NCBI GenBank assembly: GCA_037893225.1
Contig: JAZGUH010000056.1
Coordinates: 620,001 to 684,000 of the forward strand
Length of the DNA stretch: 64,000 nucleotides
Direction of reading: 5' to 3'
Source of the DNA: Hippasteria phrygiana
Lineage: Eukaryota > Echinodermata > Asteroidea > Valvatida > Goniasteridae
Positions 51,965-62,268 of this stretch are shown here, piece by piece. The position numbers were made by a program, and so were the translations under genes. How positions within the stretch are numbered: the first letter of the stretch is position 1; the number at the start of each line of letters is the position of its first letter. Below the pieces are notes generated by a model. The model was not told the DNA's origin. It ran no database searches and worked only from the letters and a program-made list of their open reading frames with translations.

Positions 51965-53690
51965 GTAGCATCTACTGGGAACATCGGAATCTCAGCATCT
52001 TTTTGAGGAAGCCCGTAAACACTGTAAGCGAGTTTTAGAGGACGCTAAGCAGCATTATGCTACATCGGGTCCTGATTCCATTGCAACCCAAAAGCTTGGT
52101 TGTCTGGACTTTTGGCAGATTGCCAACAGTGTACTTAATCGTACCAAGTCTTCCATTCCTCTTTTTCACGGACCCGAAGTTCTTACATGTACTTAACCAC
52201 TGGATAAGGGAAATCTTTTTGCTGATAATTTCATTTCTAACTCGACTCTCAACGATGAGGGGCATCCCCTCCCAACTTTTCCCTCCCGTACAGGTAAAGA
52301 GGTTCCTGTACCTCTTATCACCCCTAAGAAGGTTGCCAGAATAAATCAGTGTCTGGATTCTTCAAAAGCTACTGGCCCTGATGGAATTCCTGTAATTGTT
52401 CTGAAAATGTGTATTACCTGAAATATCTGCTACCCTTGCCAAGCTGTACAATATGTGCTTGGTTGATTCAGTTTTTCCTTCATCTTGGAAAGTGGCGTCT
52501 GTAGTCCCTGTCTTCGAGGGATCTGGTGAGCGTTCAGAGTCTACTAGTTATCGACCTATTAGTCTGCTTGCTGTAATAAGTAAGATCTTTAAATGCTTTA
52601 TTAATCAACAGCTTCTCAGTCACCTTGAGGACAATGACCTTCTTACTGACTGCCAGTATGGCTTTCTCCATTCCAGCTCCACTGGTGATCTGCTGTCTCT
52701 CATCACTGATTATTTTAACAGGGCTTTAGACATTAGGGGTGATGAGGCCTGTGTGGTAGCTCTGGACATATCCAAGGCTTTTGACATGGTCTGGCACAAG
52801 GGCCTTTGTATTGTGTGTCTGGTAGAATGCTGTCTATAATCTCTGCTTTCCTTTCCAACTGCAAGTTAAAGGTGGTGCTTGAAGGGCAATCATCTTTTAC
52901 TTGTTCTGTCAATTCTGGTGTACCTCGGGGCTCTGTTCTCGGTCCAACCCTCTTTTTGGTTTATATTAATTACTTGTCTGATAATGTCTTGTCTGAGCTT
53001 GCCATGTATGCTGATGACTCTACAATTGATTGTGTTTTTTCCAATTCTTCTAGCACTTCTCAATACCAAGTGAATACTTGACTCAACAATAATCTGGAGA
53101 GTGTGTTGACTTGGGGGAATGACTGGCTGGTAAACTTCAACACAGAAATCTAAACTGTTGTCTTTGTCCCGATCTAGAGTTGATTCATTCCCTTCACTTC
53201 ATATGGGTCCCTTGACTTTGCCTGAGGTATATGACTTGCATATTGCCAAGATTTCTTCCATGCAAGTTGGTTGTCTTTATCAAGCTCTAAAGTACTACGT
53301 CCTGATGTTATCATTGACCTTTACAAGACAACTTCATTGTATAAATTCCTCTTATGGAGTACTGTTCCCACATCTGGGCTGGTGCTTCTGCTTGTCACTT
53401 ATCTTTATTAGATGTAGAGTACAGAAGCGCATTGTTAATTTGGTTGGAGAAGAGTTGGGCTCATCCTTACAATCACTTTTTCACCGGAGATCCGTTGCTA
53501 CTCTTAGTCTGTTCTTCACGTACATGTATTTTCATGGGAAATATTCCACCGGCTTGTCCAGCTTAGATTCTCCAATTAGGGTGTTTGAGCGTGAAACTCA
53601 GCTCTCTGCCTGTTCCCACCAATGTGTACTCTACATGTACCTAGATGTGTATGTAGAACAAAAAACTATGCAATTCATTTATATGTATTA
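51965..53690 (+). pseudogene. LINE reverse transcriptase relic 3
   Basis: Decayed ORF2 of a Jockey/CR1-group LINE in the RhoGAP intron, sense to the gene. Segments in order: SSKATGPDGIPVIVLK, PSSWKVASVVPVFEGSG, SYRPISLLAVISKIF (RT motif 2), CQYGFLHSSSTGDLLS, VALDISKAFDMVWHKGL (motif A), NSGVPRGSVLGPTLFLVYIN (motif B) and AMYADDSTIDCV with the YADD core at about 53005-53016. Stops and frameshifts break it at about 52190, 52420, 52800 and 53080. The thumb region is eroded. No target duplication identified. Confidence 0.85.
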
Positions 53691-53692
53691 AA

Positions 53693-53790
53693 TGTGAATT
53701 AAAAGCCAAACTGGTTTAAGCGAAGTTTTAGTGTGATTATTTGCCGCTAAAAAATTTACCCCCCCCTTTTTGAAATTTGTTGAGAATCAA
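53693..53790. repeat. Dispersed repeat P, copy 2 (reverse of 38164-38256)
   Basis: AAAAGCCAAACTGGTTTAAG, CGAAGTTTTAGTGTGATTAT and CCCCTTTTTGAAATTTGTTG. What follows to about 54003 has a coding-like frame (FCSAGLSEGAAALAPKGC, then STRQIYREK) resembling the N-terminal part of a tyrosine recombinase, too short to be sure. Confidence 0.55.
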
Positions 53791-54003
53791 CTAACATCGA
53801 ACTTGCCCTCGCCTCGACCTGTTGTCTCAGCCGCAGTCCCAATTCTATCACTCACTGCCAGGATATCTCCACCTGGCATGTTGGCCACTGTCGAGCGTGC
53901 ATTCTGCTCAGCAGGCCTTTCTGAAGGCGCTGCAGCCTTGGCCCCAAAGGGATGTCACCCGTCAACAAGACAGATCTACCGCGAGAAAAAAGAGGATTCA
54001 AGA

Positions 54004-54700
54004 TAGTTCAGTCACCGCATAGCATGATGGGTAGGCCCCGAGAGGGCGCCTGATGGTTAATTAACCTTGAGCGAATTGAGCCTGTCGGCTGGATAAATAT
54101 GCATAAGTAGTGGCTATTTGGGTAAGTATCGCTCGTAGACTTGTCCCACACTACTGTGGGGGAGGATTTGGGCCGAGTACTAGATTTGTATGAGTACGAG
54201 TACTCCAACACGTATTCAGATCCAGTGCTCCACATGCTACTTAATCAGTAAATCGGTAAATCTTATAAATGTCACTATGTAACAGGGACACCAAAACTGT
54301 CACACTTTTGGACCCCAAATTTATGCAATTACCCACATCTATTGTACATACACGTACTATGTACACGTGGTATTACTTGTACCTGTACATGAAACACGAT
54401 TAAAGACAAACGATGTTTAACGCATTCTAAAGTTGAAAAATAATCCACTTTGTATGCTATAATTTAGTTCAACTAAATTACATTTACATGAAAACTGTAA
54501 TGGAATTACCTGCTCATGTCACCTGATGGAATAAATAAATCCAATGTTGTACACTGTAAAGTGGATTATTGTTTGCAGTGAAACTACACAGCTGCTCACA
54601 TTTCAGGAACTTGTGTGTTTACTGGGCTTAGTTGCAAACTCTGAAAATGACTTTCCAAATTGGATTGTACTTAGAACTGTTTTTTTTGTTTTGTCCACAG
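54004..54700. other. Intron sequence, no gene seen
   Basis: Non-coding up to the acceptor at 54700. Confidence 0.45.
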
Positions 54701-54740
54701 GGCGGAGAAGACAGAGGTATTGAATACTGATCTCCAACAG
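54701..54740 (+). CDS. ARHGAP17/ARHGAP44-like RhoGAP, second coding exon
   Basis: A 40-nt exon between TTTGTCCACAG and CAACAG|GTACTT, phase 2 in and phase 0 out. It completes the Arg codon from exon 1 and reads RAEKTEVLNTDLQQ, matching the vertebrate RICH1/2 sequence (GRAEKTEVLSEDLLQ) over the first BAR helix. The tiny size means it would be missed by gene finders that rely on length. Confidence comes from exact phase and family identity. Confidence 0.88.
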
Positions 54741-56111
54741 GTACTTATATATATATTTGCTCCTTCCAAATATGGAACAGTTATTCCTCTTTAATCAACT
54801 CTGAATCCTACGGTACATTGCAATTAAAAGTTAACCTCAAAATAGGAATTTCTCTTCACATTTTTGTGTTGCCTAAACGAATGTTTTGGTGGCACTTACC
54901 AGTCATGAATTCTCTCCGTGTGGCCGTATGTTAGTTTTAGGTTAAATTTTTGCTCGCATTTGGTGTCATGCATGTAACATGGGAACCTTCATGTGTTAAT
55001 GAGGTCAAAGGTCACATACCAAGGTCAAATGTCATCTGAGGTCAAGTTGTAAAATGGGCTGAACATGTAAATTTGGCCCCATTTGTAAAGTTCTGAAGTC
55101 CAATTGCAATCAAACTTGAGCCTTGGGTGGAACATGGAAACATTTATATGATGTTGATGTTACAGGTCACATAAAGGTGCGTGTGACCAAAACAAAGGCG
55201 ACACGTGTAATCCACAGATCACCTTGTTTCTCTTCCCAGGGAATTCATTTTCGTTTCACAAAACGTGAAAATCTTTTCCCAAAGTTGGAAAACATTTTCA
55301 TGCCTTGTGGGAAAATATTTTCCCGCTTGAATTCGCAGAGGAAAAGTTGTGTGTGAAATGTGAATGCGAATGTGAATGGGAATTCTTCTTACAAAATGTC
55401 CCATTTCCATTCACAGTGTTAACTTTCAACTGCAATGTGCAAACATACCATTTGCTAATCCAGAGAAACAGCTGCATTGTCATAAGATTCCAAGCAGTAG
55501 GGCTATCCCTCTGAATTGCACACAGTTGAAATGCACACAATAGTCTGCCTTTTACTCCCTGAGTGTTATAGTTTTCAGCAAATTTGTTTGCAAAACAAGA
55601 AAAGAAGCATAAGTTTTATTTGAGAATTGTTTTAAATTTTTAGCCACCTCGCATCGTGGACGGGGCTCTATAAGCGCTTAGCGTTGGTATTCTTCTTCTT
55701 CTTTTCTTTTTCTTCTTCTTGTGCCAAATTCGTTTAGTCACATGAAAGTCACGTGACAGTTTTCCTTGACAGTTTTCCTTGACGAAACTCTCACAAATGC
55801 AAAGTCTATGAGACCGCAGGCTGTACTGTGCATGTGTCTATGACGGAACTGTCACACACGCAAGTCACCAACGTTGGAAAAAAGTGTGAAGTTTGCCAAA
55901 AGATAAATTCAGCATCATATGAGTGGTTGTGGTACCGCAATACCACTCAACCTTTAGCCTTATGGTGTAATTAGGGGCTACAAGTTTTCTGGGCCACCTT
56001 TGAGCTTTAATAGATAAATAGTGTACATCTATAAGTATAAAATCAGACTCTTTATGTTCATCTTGGACTCTACGTAAATGTTTGACACATGTATGTACAG
56101 TAAACGTTTAA
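54741..56111. other. Intron sequence, no gene seen
   Basis: Contains a (TTC)n-like pyrimidine patch at about 55690-55720 and short inverted motifs around GAAAATCTTTTCCC/GGGAAAATATTTTCCC at 55268-55325. No gene. Confidence 0.4.
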
Positions 56112-57009
56112 ATGTAGTGTACGTGATTGGTCATTGTTGCAATTTTCAGAAATGGGCGGATTTGGGGGTAAGCATTTTATAGGAAATATCGTTCCACTGA
56201 CCTGTTCAAAGTTTTGCATTCTTGGATGGCAAAAAAAACGAGAAAAATGGCATTCATTTTCAACCATCGGGCAGCAATTGTTATAGCGCCCTCTTGTAAA
56301 ATAAGCCCAATTTTTGTAAATGGGATCGTTTTCAATTGGTCACATAACATGTACATAGGCCGATAAGATAAAATAAGATAAAATTTAAAAAATGTAAAAA
56401 TTAATACATAAATTGCAGCTACATGTATACCCACAAAAAGTACACAAAATAGGCCACATTGAAGGGATACCTTGGGGGAGGGGAAGAAGGAAGGGAGAGG
56501 GAAAGAAATGGAGGATCTAGACAAGACAAGAAGAAAGAGACGAAAATCACTGAGAAAAAAATGAGAAGGGAAAAACAACATAGGAGCTAGAAAGAAATAA
56601 AGAGGGAAAAGTTGTGGGAACTTGAGGAACAAAGAGGGGTGAGGAAAAAGCAAATATGAAGGGGCAGAGGAGAAGAAAGAAAGATAAAGGTAAATGAAAG
56701 CAGAAGGGAAGGTGCGTAGTCCAACCAAAAGTGTCAGAAACACCATACAAAAAGGTATAAATTGATAAAATTGATAAAAATTAAGTCAATTCGACATTCG
56801 GTCAATAGAGGGCAGTTTTCTAACGATTGTTCGGCCGAACAATCGTTGGAAAACGATATAAATTGTTACTTTTCTTGAAAACGACAGCACACTAGTGCCA
56901 TCATTTAATAGGATGATTGAGACTACTATTAACTTTACAGTCTAGTAAGGTATTTAATCATAATTCAGTAAACAATAAATTGGAGGATTACCAATTGTGT
57001 ACACTACAT
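56112..57009. mobile_element. TTAA element family C, copy 4 (full, reverse)
   Basis: TTAA at 56108-56111 and 57010-57013. Ends ATGTAGTGTACGTGATTGGT and ACCAATTGTGTACACTACAT. 898 bp, longer than copy 1 because of an internal purine-rich stretch at about 56460-56720 (mostly A and G on the plus strand). No transposase seen. Confidence 0.8.
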
Positions 57010-57382
57010 TTAACCTGTTTAACCTTCAGTCGTACAGATTTGTATGATATGAATAGAGAACCTCAACAATAGATAACAAACCCCTTTAGAAAATACGTCA
57101 ATAGAGGGTGCCCTCTTCGAGACCACTGCAATCATGTGCAATGTAAATAAATAGCATTGCAGCCATTCTCGCACGTGATATAAATTATATCCGTAACACT
57201 GATATTTGAGATTTTCACAGTTTCCACTTGCAAATCCAAGAATTTTTTTTGATGTGATTTTGATGTGTTCTCTTGAGGTGATGGAGCCCCATGAAATTGA
57301 TTGCTTTTATGCATAAATGTTCCTTGCTCCCTTTAAAATGATGCCAGCTGTTTTCTGGATTTTGTTTCTTTTACATGCTTAA

Positions 57383-57657
57383 CCCTAACTCCCTACATCA
57401 TTTTCCCCCCATATAACCTGAATCCTCCAAAATCCTCTAGGAGTTTTTTGCATACCCCTAGTAACCTCAATCCTCAAAAATCCTCATGTATCACATTGAG
57501 CCTGATAACCTGGATCTTCCATATTCCTGCAGGGGCAAAAACCCCTAGTAACCTCAATCCTGCAAAATCCTCCGATGCATCAACTTCCAAGTGCCCTCAA
57601 TCCTCCAAATTCCTCCATTTTGCAAAGAGGATTTTGGAGTATTTGGGAAGGTTAGGG
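57383..57657. mobile_element. CCCTAAC-ended TTAA MITE E, copy 1 (full)
   Basis: TTAA on both sides (57379-57382, 57658-57661). Ends CCCTAACTCCC and GGAAGGTTAGGG. The interior repeats AACCTCAATCCTC(C/A)AAAATCC about five times. Target and ends fit piggyBac. Confidence 0.8.
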
Positions 57658-58039
57658 TTAAAGAGCTTACTGGAAACAAATCCTGGATTCATGCTTTGTA
57701 CATGTATACCCCCTCATATTTTGATTATTTTGTCACCAAATGAAATAGGAAAGCATGAGCTTTCCAAAAATGTATACATTTATTAGAATAAGCAATACAA
57801 AAAATATGACGGTTAAAGAGTTAACTTGGCGCTAAATACATGTCCAGTGGATTCAAGGCTAAGGATTAACAGGATTAATCTTTCATGTACCATACACATA
57901 CTTGCATATGTACGTAGCTCCCATGACATGAATTTACTCCATTTACATGAAATTATGTCATGAAAATGTCATTAAATCAACGTGTCAACCTTAGGAGTTT
58001 TCATGACAGTAACAGAAAGAAGTGCTTTTCTTTTATTAA

Positions 58040-58445
58040 TCCTAACCTACCTGAATCCATCAAAATCCATACCCCTGTTTTGGAGGATTTTGATGGATTC
58101 GGGATACCTCCATATAGAGGAATCCCACAACGACGAGTTTAGCGCCGATCTGCGCACTTCCGCGTTTGAAAACGAGGATCTCAATGTCACAGTAATAAAA
58201 GTAAACAACTTTATGCTGATCGTGCACCTGTGCTGCCTTTTATGGCCTGATTAGTTCATGCATTAATTCATGTACTGAAAAGTGTTGTTTTGATTGCCAC
58301 TGACATTGTCGCTTTCAACCGGGAAGTGCACAGAAGGGGCTAATGTGAAATTCCTCTATTGAGCAGTCACCAAAACCATGACAAAAATGACAAAAATAGG
58401 TGGATTTTTGCGGATTCAGGATACTTTCTAGTGCTTTTGGGTTGT
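58040..58445. mobile_element. CCCTAAC-ended TTAA MITE E, copy 5 (diverged)
   Basis: After TTAA (58036-58039): TCCTAACCTACCTGAATCCA; GGAGGATTTTGATGGATTC in the middle; GCGGATTCAGGATACTTTCT near the end. Shares both ends with copy 2 at 45613-45752 but is longer by an insertion. Confidence 0.6.
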
Positions 58446-58836
58446 ATTAACTGGAAAAATAAATGTTCACATTAAATTGTTGTTTTACCATTAGAAAAGT
58501 TAATCTAACATTCCAAAAAACGAATTAGATTTAATAAGTTTCAAATTTAGGGGTGTTATCAATCTTCGCACCTACAAGTACATGTGGCATACATGTACAT
58601 GTATGTACAGGTATGTGTAGTAAGTGGTTTTTCATTCAAAAAATAGTTTTCTTCCGAAATTCATTTATGGAGTGAAATCCACTACACCTGTACATGTAAT
58701 TTTAAATTTTCAGTCGGAACAAGCATGTGCATGTAGCAGCTTAAATTGAAAATTTAGAAATATAGAAAAATATGCAAGTGTGAACTTAATTTATTTTTTA
58801 CCAGAAATTGTTGGTTTGTTTGTTGTCATTTTTCAG

Positions 58837-58938
58837 TGTGAGAAGAAAGTTGACAACATCAAGGAAGCTTGCCAAAAAACAGTGAAGAAACTGTCAGCAT
58901 GTCTGCAAGGAACTGGCCAAGATGTGGAGAAGAGAACG
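58837..58938 (+). CDS. ARHGAP17/ARHGAP44-like RhoGAP, third coding exon
   Basis: 102 nt between TCATTTTTCAG and AGAACG|GTATGA, phase 0 in and out. It reads CEKKVDNIKEACQKTVKKLS, then ACLQGTGQDVEKRT, which aligns with the vertebrate IERRLDxVRxxCxxxxKRLxACxQGxxGTDAERR segment of the BAR domain. The next exon (starting KKLPLTALA in vertebrates) is not in the remaining 5 kb, so intron 3 exceeds 5 kb. SH3-ligand tail, RhoGAP domain and most of the BAR lie outside the window. Confidence 0.88.
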
Positions 58939-59307
58939 GTATGAACGTGTATTGTATCATGTTGTCATTCTCCAGTGGGCTGCTATGACTTAACCCTAAC
59001 CATGCTAAATCCAACAATTTCAATATGATTGTACGTACTCCCTAGGGGGTTTGCAGAGTTCATTCATGAATACATGTACATGGCCTGGCACCAAGAAAGA
59101 AGAAGAATGTAGCAAAATTGGAAAATAATGATATGTGACCCGCTCTACAAAAAAAGGGTATTATGTCGCACTATGTGAAAACACACACAGGGCTGTTCTA
59201 TGTGAAGCGGGCGAAAAAATCTTCACATAAGTGATTTTTTTGTTTTTAGTTTGTTGGCCTATGTTATTTCTATATTTTCAGAATTTATTTTTAGAAACAT
59301 TAATATT

Positions 59308-59512
59308 GATTAAAACCCTCCTACCATTTAAAAGGTCAAAATCAGTCAAAATTTCCTTCCACTTCCCCTGCTATACTTTTACACAGACATGATCAGATTA
59401 CATGTGGTTTTGTACTATGGCAGGAGGGTCAAAAACAATCACCTTGACTGATTTTGACCCATACAACAACATGGCTCAGAATGTACATGTTTGCAAAGGA
59501 GGGTTTTAATAA
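59308..59512. mobile_element. Palindromic MITE (AAAACCCTCCT ends)
   Basis: ATTAAAACCCTCCTACC at left and GGAGGGTTTTAATAAA at right. Inside, GGTCAAAATCAGTCAA is mirrored by TTGACTGATTTTGACC. About 205 bp. Confidence 0.65.
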
Positions 59513-61013
59513 AGATGAAAAAAATTAATTTTGATAAAAATTACTTTTCTCTTATTTCTTTGTACTTTTTCTGTTTAAAGGCCTATCTCTGAACGCACTT
59601 CCGTTAAATTGGAAAATAGGAGTACACAAATGTCAAGATATCTCGAGAACACAAAATGCCACAGGGGTCAAACCTACACCAAATTAAAGCTTAGGATGTG
59701 ACAAATTCAACTATGTATAACTCATTTTTCAAATTTTGCGAGATAATAGCCCTTTTTGCAGAGCCGGTCACATGTTTCTAGAAAGTACAGTTTAGCTTTC
59801 ATTGGATTTGTTGTACTCATTTCAAGCCTGCGCTGTAACTTTTTGAAGTCTTGACCTCTTGTTTTTGAGAAAATGAAGCTAAAGCCCATTTCACACAAGC
59901 AGCAGGTAACACACGTCGGCGATGAGTGGTGCCTGGTTGTCATGACAGACTTTCACACAACAAAACATCGGTAGCCAACATCCCTCGTTTTGCAGAGCTT
60001 TTGCTTTAATAATTTTTTATTGCTTTGAAAATGAGTTATTCACCCCTGTAAATAACATTTTTTTAATGTTTTCTTCTGACACAATCACAACATAATTTCT
60101 TGACTTTCTTGGACATTTTTCAACCATAGAACTAGAAACAGACTGTTCCCTAAGCTGACATTTTACAGAAACCTACACACCAATCTGCACAGGCAAAATG
60201 ACATGCATTTAGTGCTAAAGCCCCCGTGAACATCGCATAGATCCATTCACATGACCAATCTCAGTGATGTCACATCGATGAAACATTTTGGAGGAGGTCC
60301 TGATCCCTGTCACGAACCGCACGGGACCCAGGTGATTTGGTGACAGGGATACACTTTCACATGACACTGTATCCGTGCATTTATGACATCGATGCAATTT
60401 CATCGCACGGGACCGTGTTTCCAGTCCTTTTCTGAAACAGGCTTAACTGTGAATTATGCTCATGGCAGACCGCCATGTTCCCTTTTATGAATTTAACAAT
60501 TCAGAACATGATAAAAAAAAAAAAAATTTAGATGTCAAAATGTTAATTCCAAAATCAGCTTTCCTGTGGGAAAAAATGATTGTTTCTAACTCTGATGAGT
60601 GCCATGGAGTTACATGTGTACATGTACATGTACTTTTCACTTGTTTCAATGTGCCAGGTCATACATATGTGAAAAGATAACATTTTGCAGACAGATTGAA
60701 ATGATTAATTGGCGATGCAGGGTAAATGTACCAGACTGTTGCAGTCTGCATGTTGCTGCAATACACGTAACTCATACTGTGGTTTGTCTCGGCATGGACA
60801 CCTGCAGGGAAATCCAAGAAGACATTTTTTCAAAGGTTATAATTTTGTCAAACTTGTAGCTCAAAACACATACATGTAGTGTACACGTGTACTTGAACAT
60901 GTTGTAAACTGCATTCATCATTTTTGTTATGCCAATTGTGCATGATTGCTGGCCTTGAAATAATGTCAAAGGTGACAGCTTCTTGGGGACCCAATTTGGA
61001 TGTTTTTGCTGGC

Positions 61014-61046
<33 letters not shown>

Positions 61047-62180
61047 ACACAATACTCTGCTAGTCTTTGTATTCTTCACTCCATAGATTGCACAAATAAT
61101 ACAGGAATTTGATGTGCTATTTGCATTGGAATGTTAAAACAGATCCAGTGATTATGATCATTAAGTCCTTCACCTTATGAAGTGTGACTGTGATTTTAAA
61201 TATTTCAGTTATAAATATTTAGGCTTGCCATGCCACTTCATAAAAAATGTATCGTACGTACATGTATTACATTTGTTGTATATCAACTTAAAATTTGATG
61301 ACTTTCCAATTTTGTTTTACTTCGGATCAGGTTGGTACCAAAACTAAATTTACTTATTGCAAAAAAAAATTCCAAAATTTTGACTTCGGTTCAGTGACTT
61401 ACCAGAATGCATTTGAGGATCCAAGATGGTCACCATCAATGCAATTACTTGAAATTCATAAATGTAGCTACTTAAACAGCTTCTATTATTTAAATACATG
61501 TATTTCATGCCATCTTGGTGAAAAAGAATATTTTGGGAATTAAAATGTTCAAAAAATATTTTATCCTAGAATTACCCCCCAAAAAAGGAGTATTAGCATT
61601 TTCTCAAGATGACTTTGGATGTTAAAAAAGAATTCTAATGATAGATAATGCTGTAAAATATCTACTTTGAATGCAATTACATAAAAATTTAAATTGTAGA
61701 AACTTCAAAAAATATTCTTTTTGACAAAAAATGGGCAAAATATTGTATGTTTGCCGCAGGGTAATCAAATGATGTCATACTGCCCAATATCTCTCTTAAA
61801 TGTTAGTTAAATCAACCAAAGCACAATGAAACTACAGATTGGGTGTGCCCCTCCCCAGTCCTGAGAGAGAGAGCCAAAAAGCCCAGTCCTGATAAGGTTT
61901 ACATAAAAAAAAGTGTAGGGATGGTTGTGGCTGGGCACATTTGGTAAAACCCCACAAAGCAAAGATGCAGTTCCACAACAATAATTCATGCACTACACCT
62001 TTAACCTTACATGAAAGTCACGAATACCACAGTAACTTGCTTTTGTATGAGGCCATATACGACAAGGAAGCAAACTTCATACAGTGCATTTTGCAATTTT
62101 GCATGCATCGCTTGAGCTATGGGCAAGAACATACTGGTATTACTTGTATGTTGTGCATTAAATATGTATGTACATGTACA
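59513..62180. other. Intron sequence with a 30-T run, no gene seen
   Basis: 61015-61044 is 30 consecutive T, possibly the tail of a minus-strand retroposed copy, but I see no recognisable source next to it. TTTCACATGACA-type words repeat at 60240-60440. No exon recognised. Confidence 0.4.
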
Positions 62181-62268
62181 TGTATGTATGTATGTATGTA
62201 TGTATGTATGTATGTATGTATGTATGTATGTATGTATGTATGTATGTATGTATGTATGTATGTATGTA
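62181..62268. repeat. (TATG)n microsatellite
   Basis: About 22 TATG units flanked by TACATGTACATG and GTACGTACATTGTAC palindromic words. Frames through it (MYVCMYVC, YIHTYIHT) are artefacts. Confidence 0.95.

Noticed and set aside
55268..55330. Regulatory palindrome cluster (GAAAATCTTTTCCC / GGGAAAATATTTTCCC)
   Set aside because: Short AT-rich complementarity of the sort expected by chance in this DNA. No supporting context.
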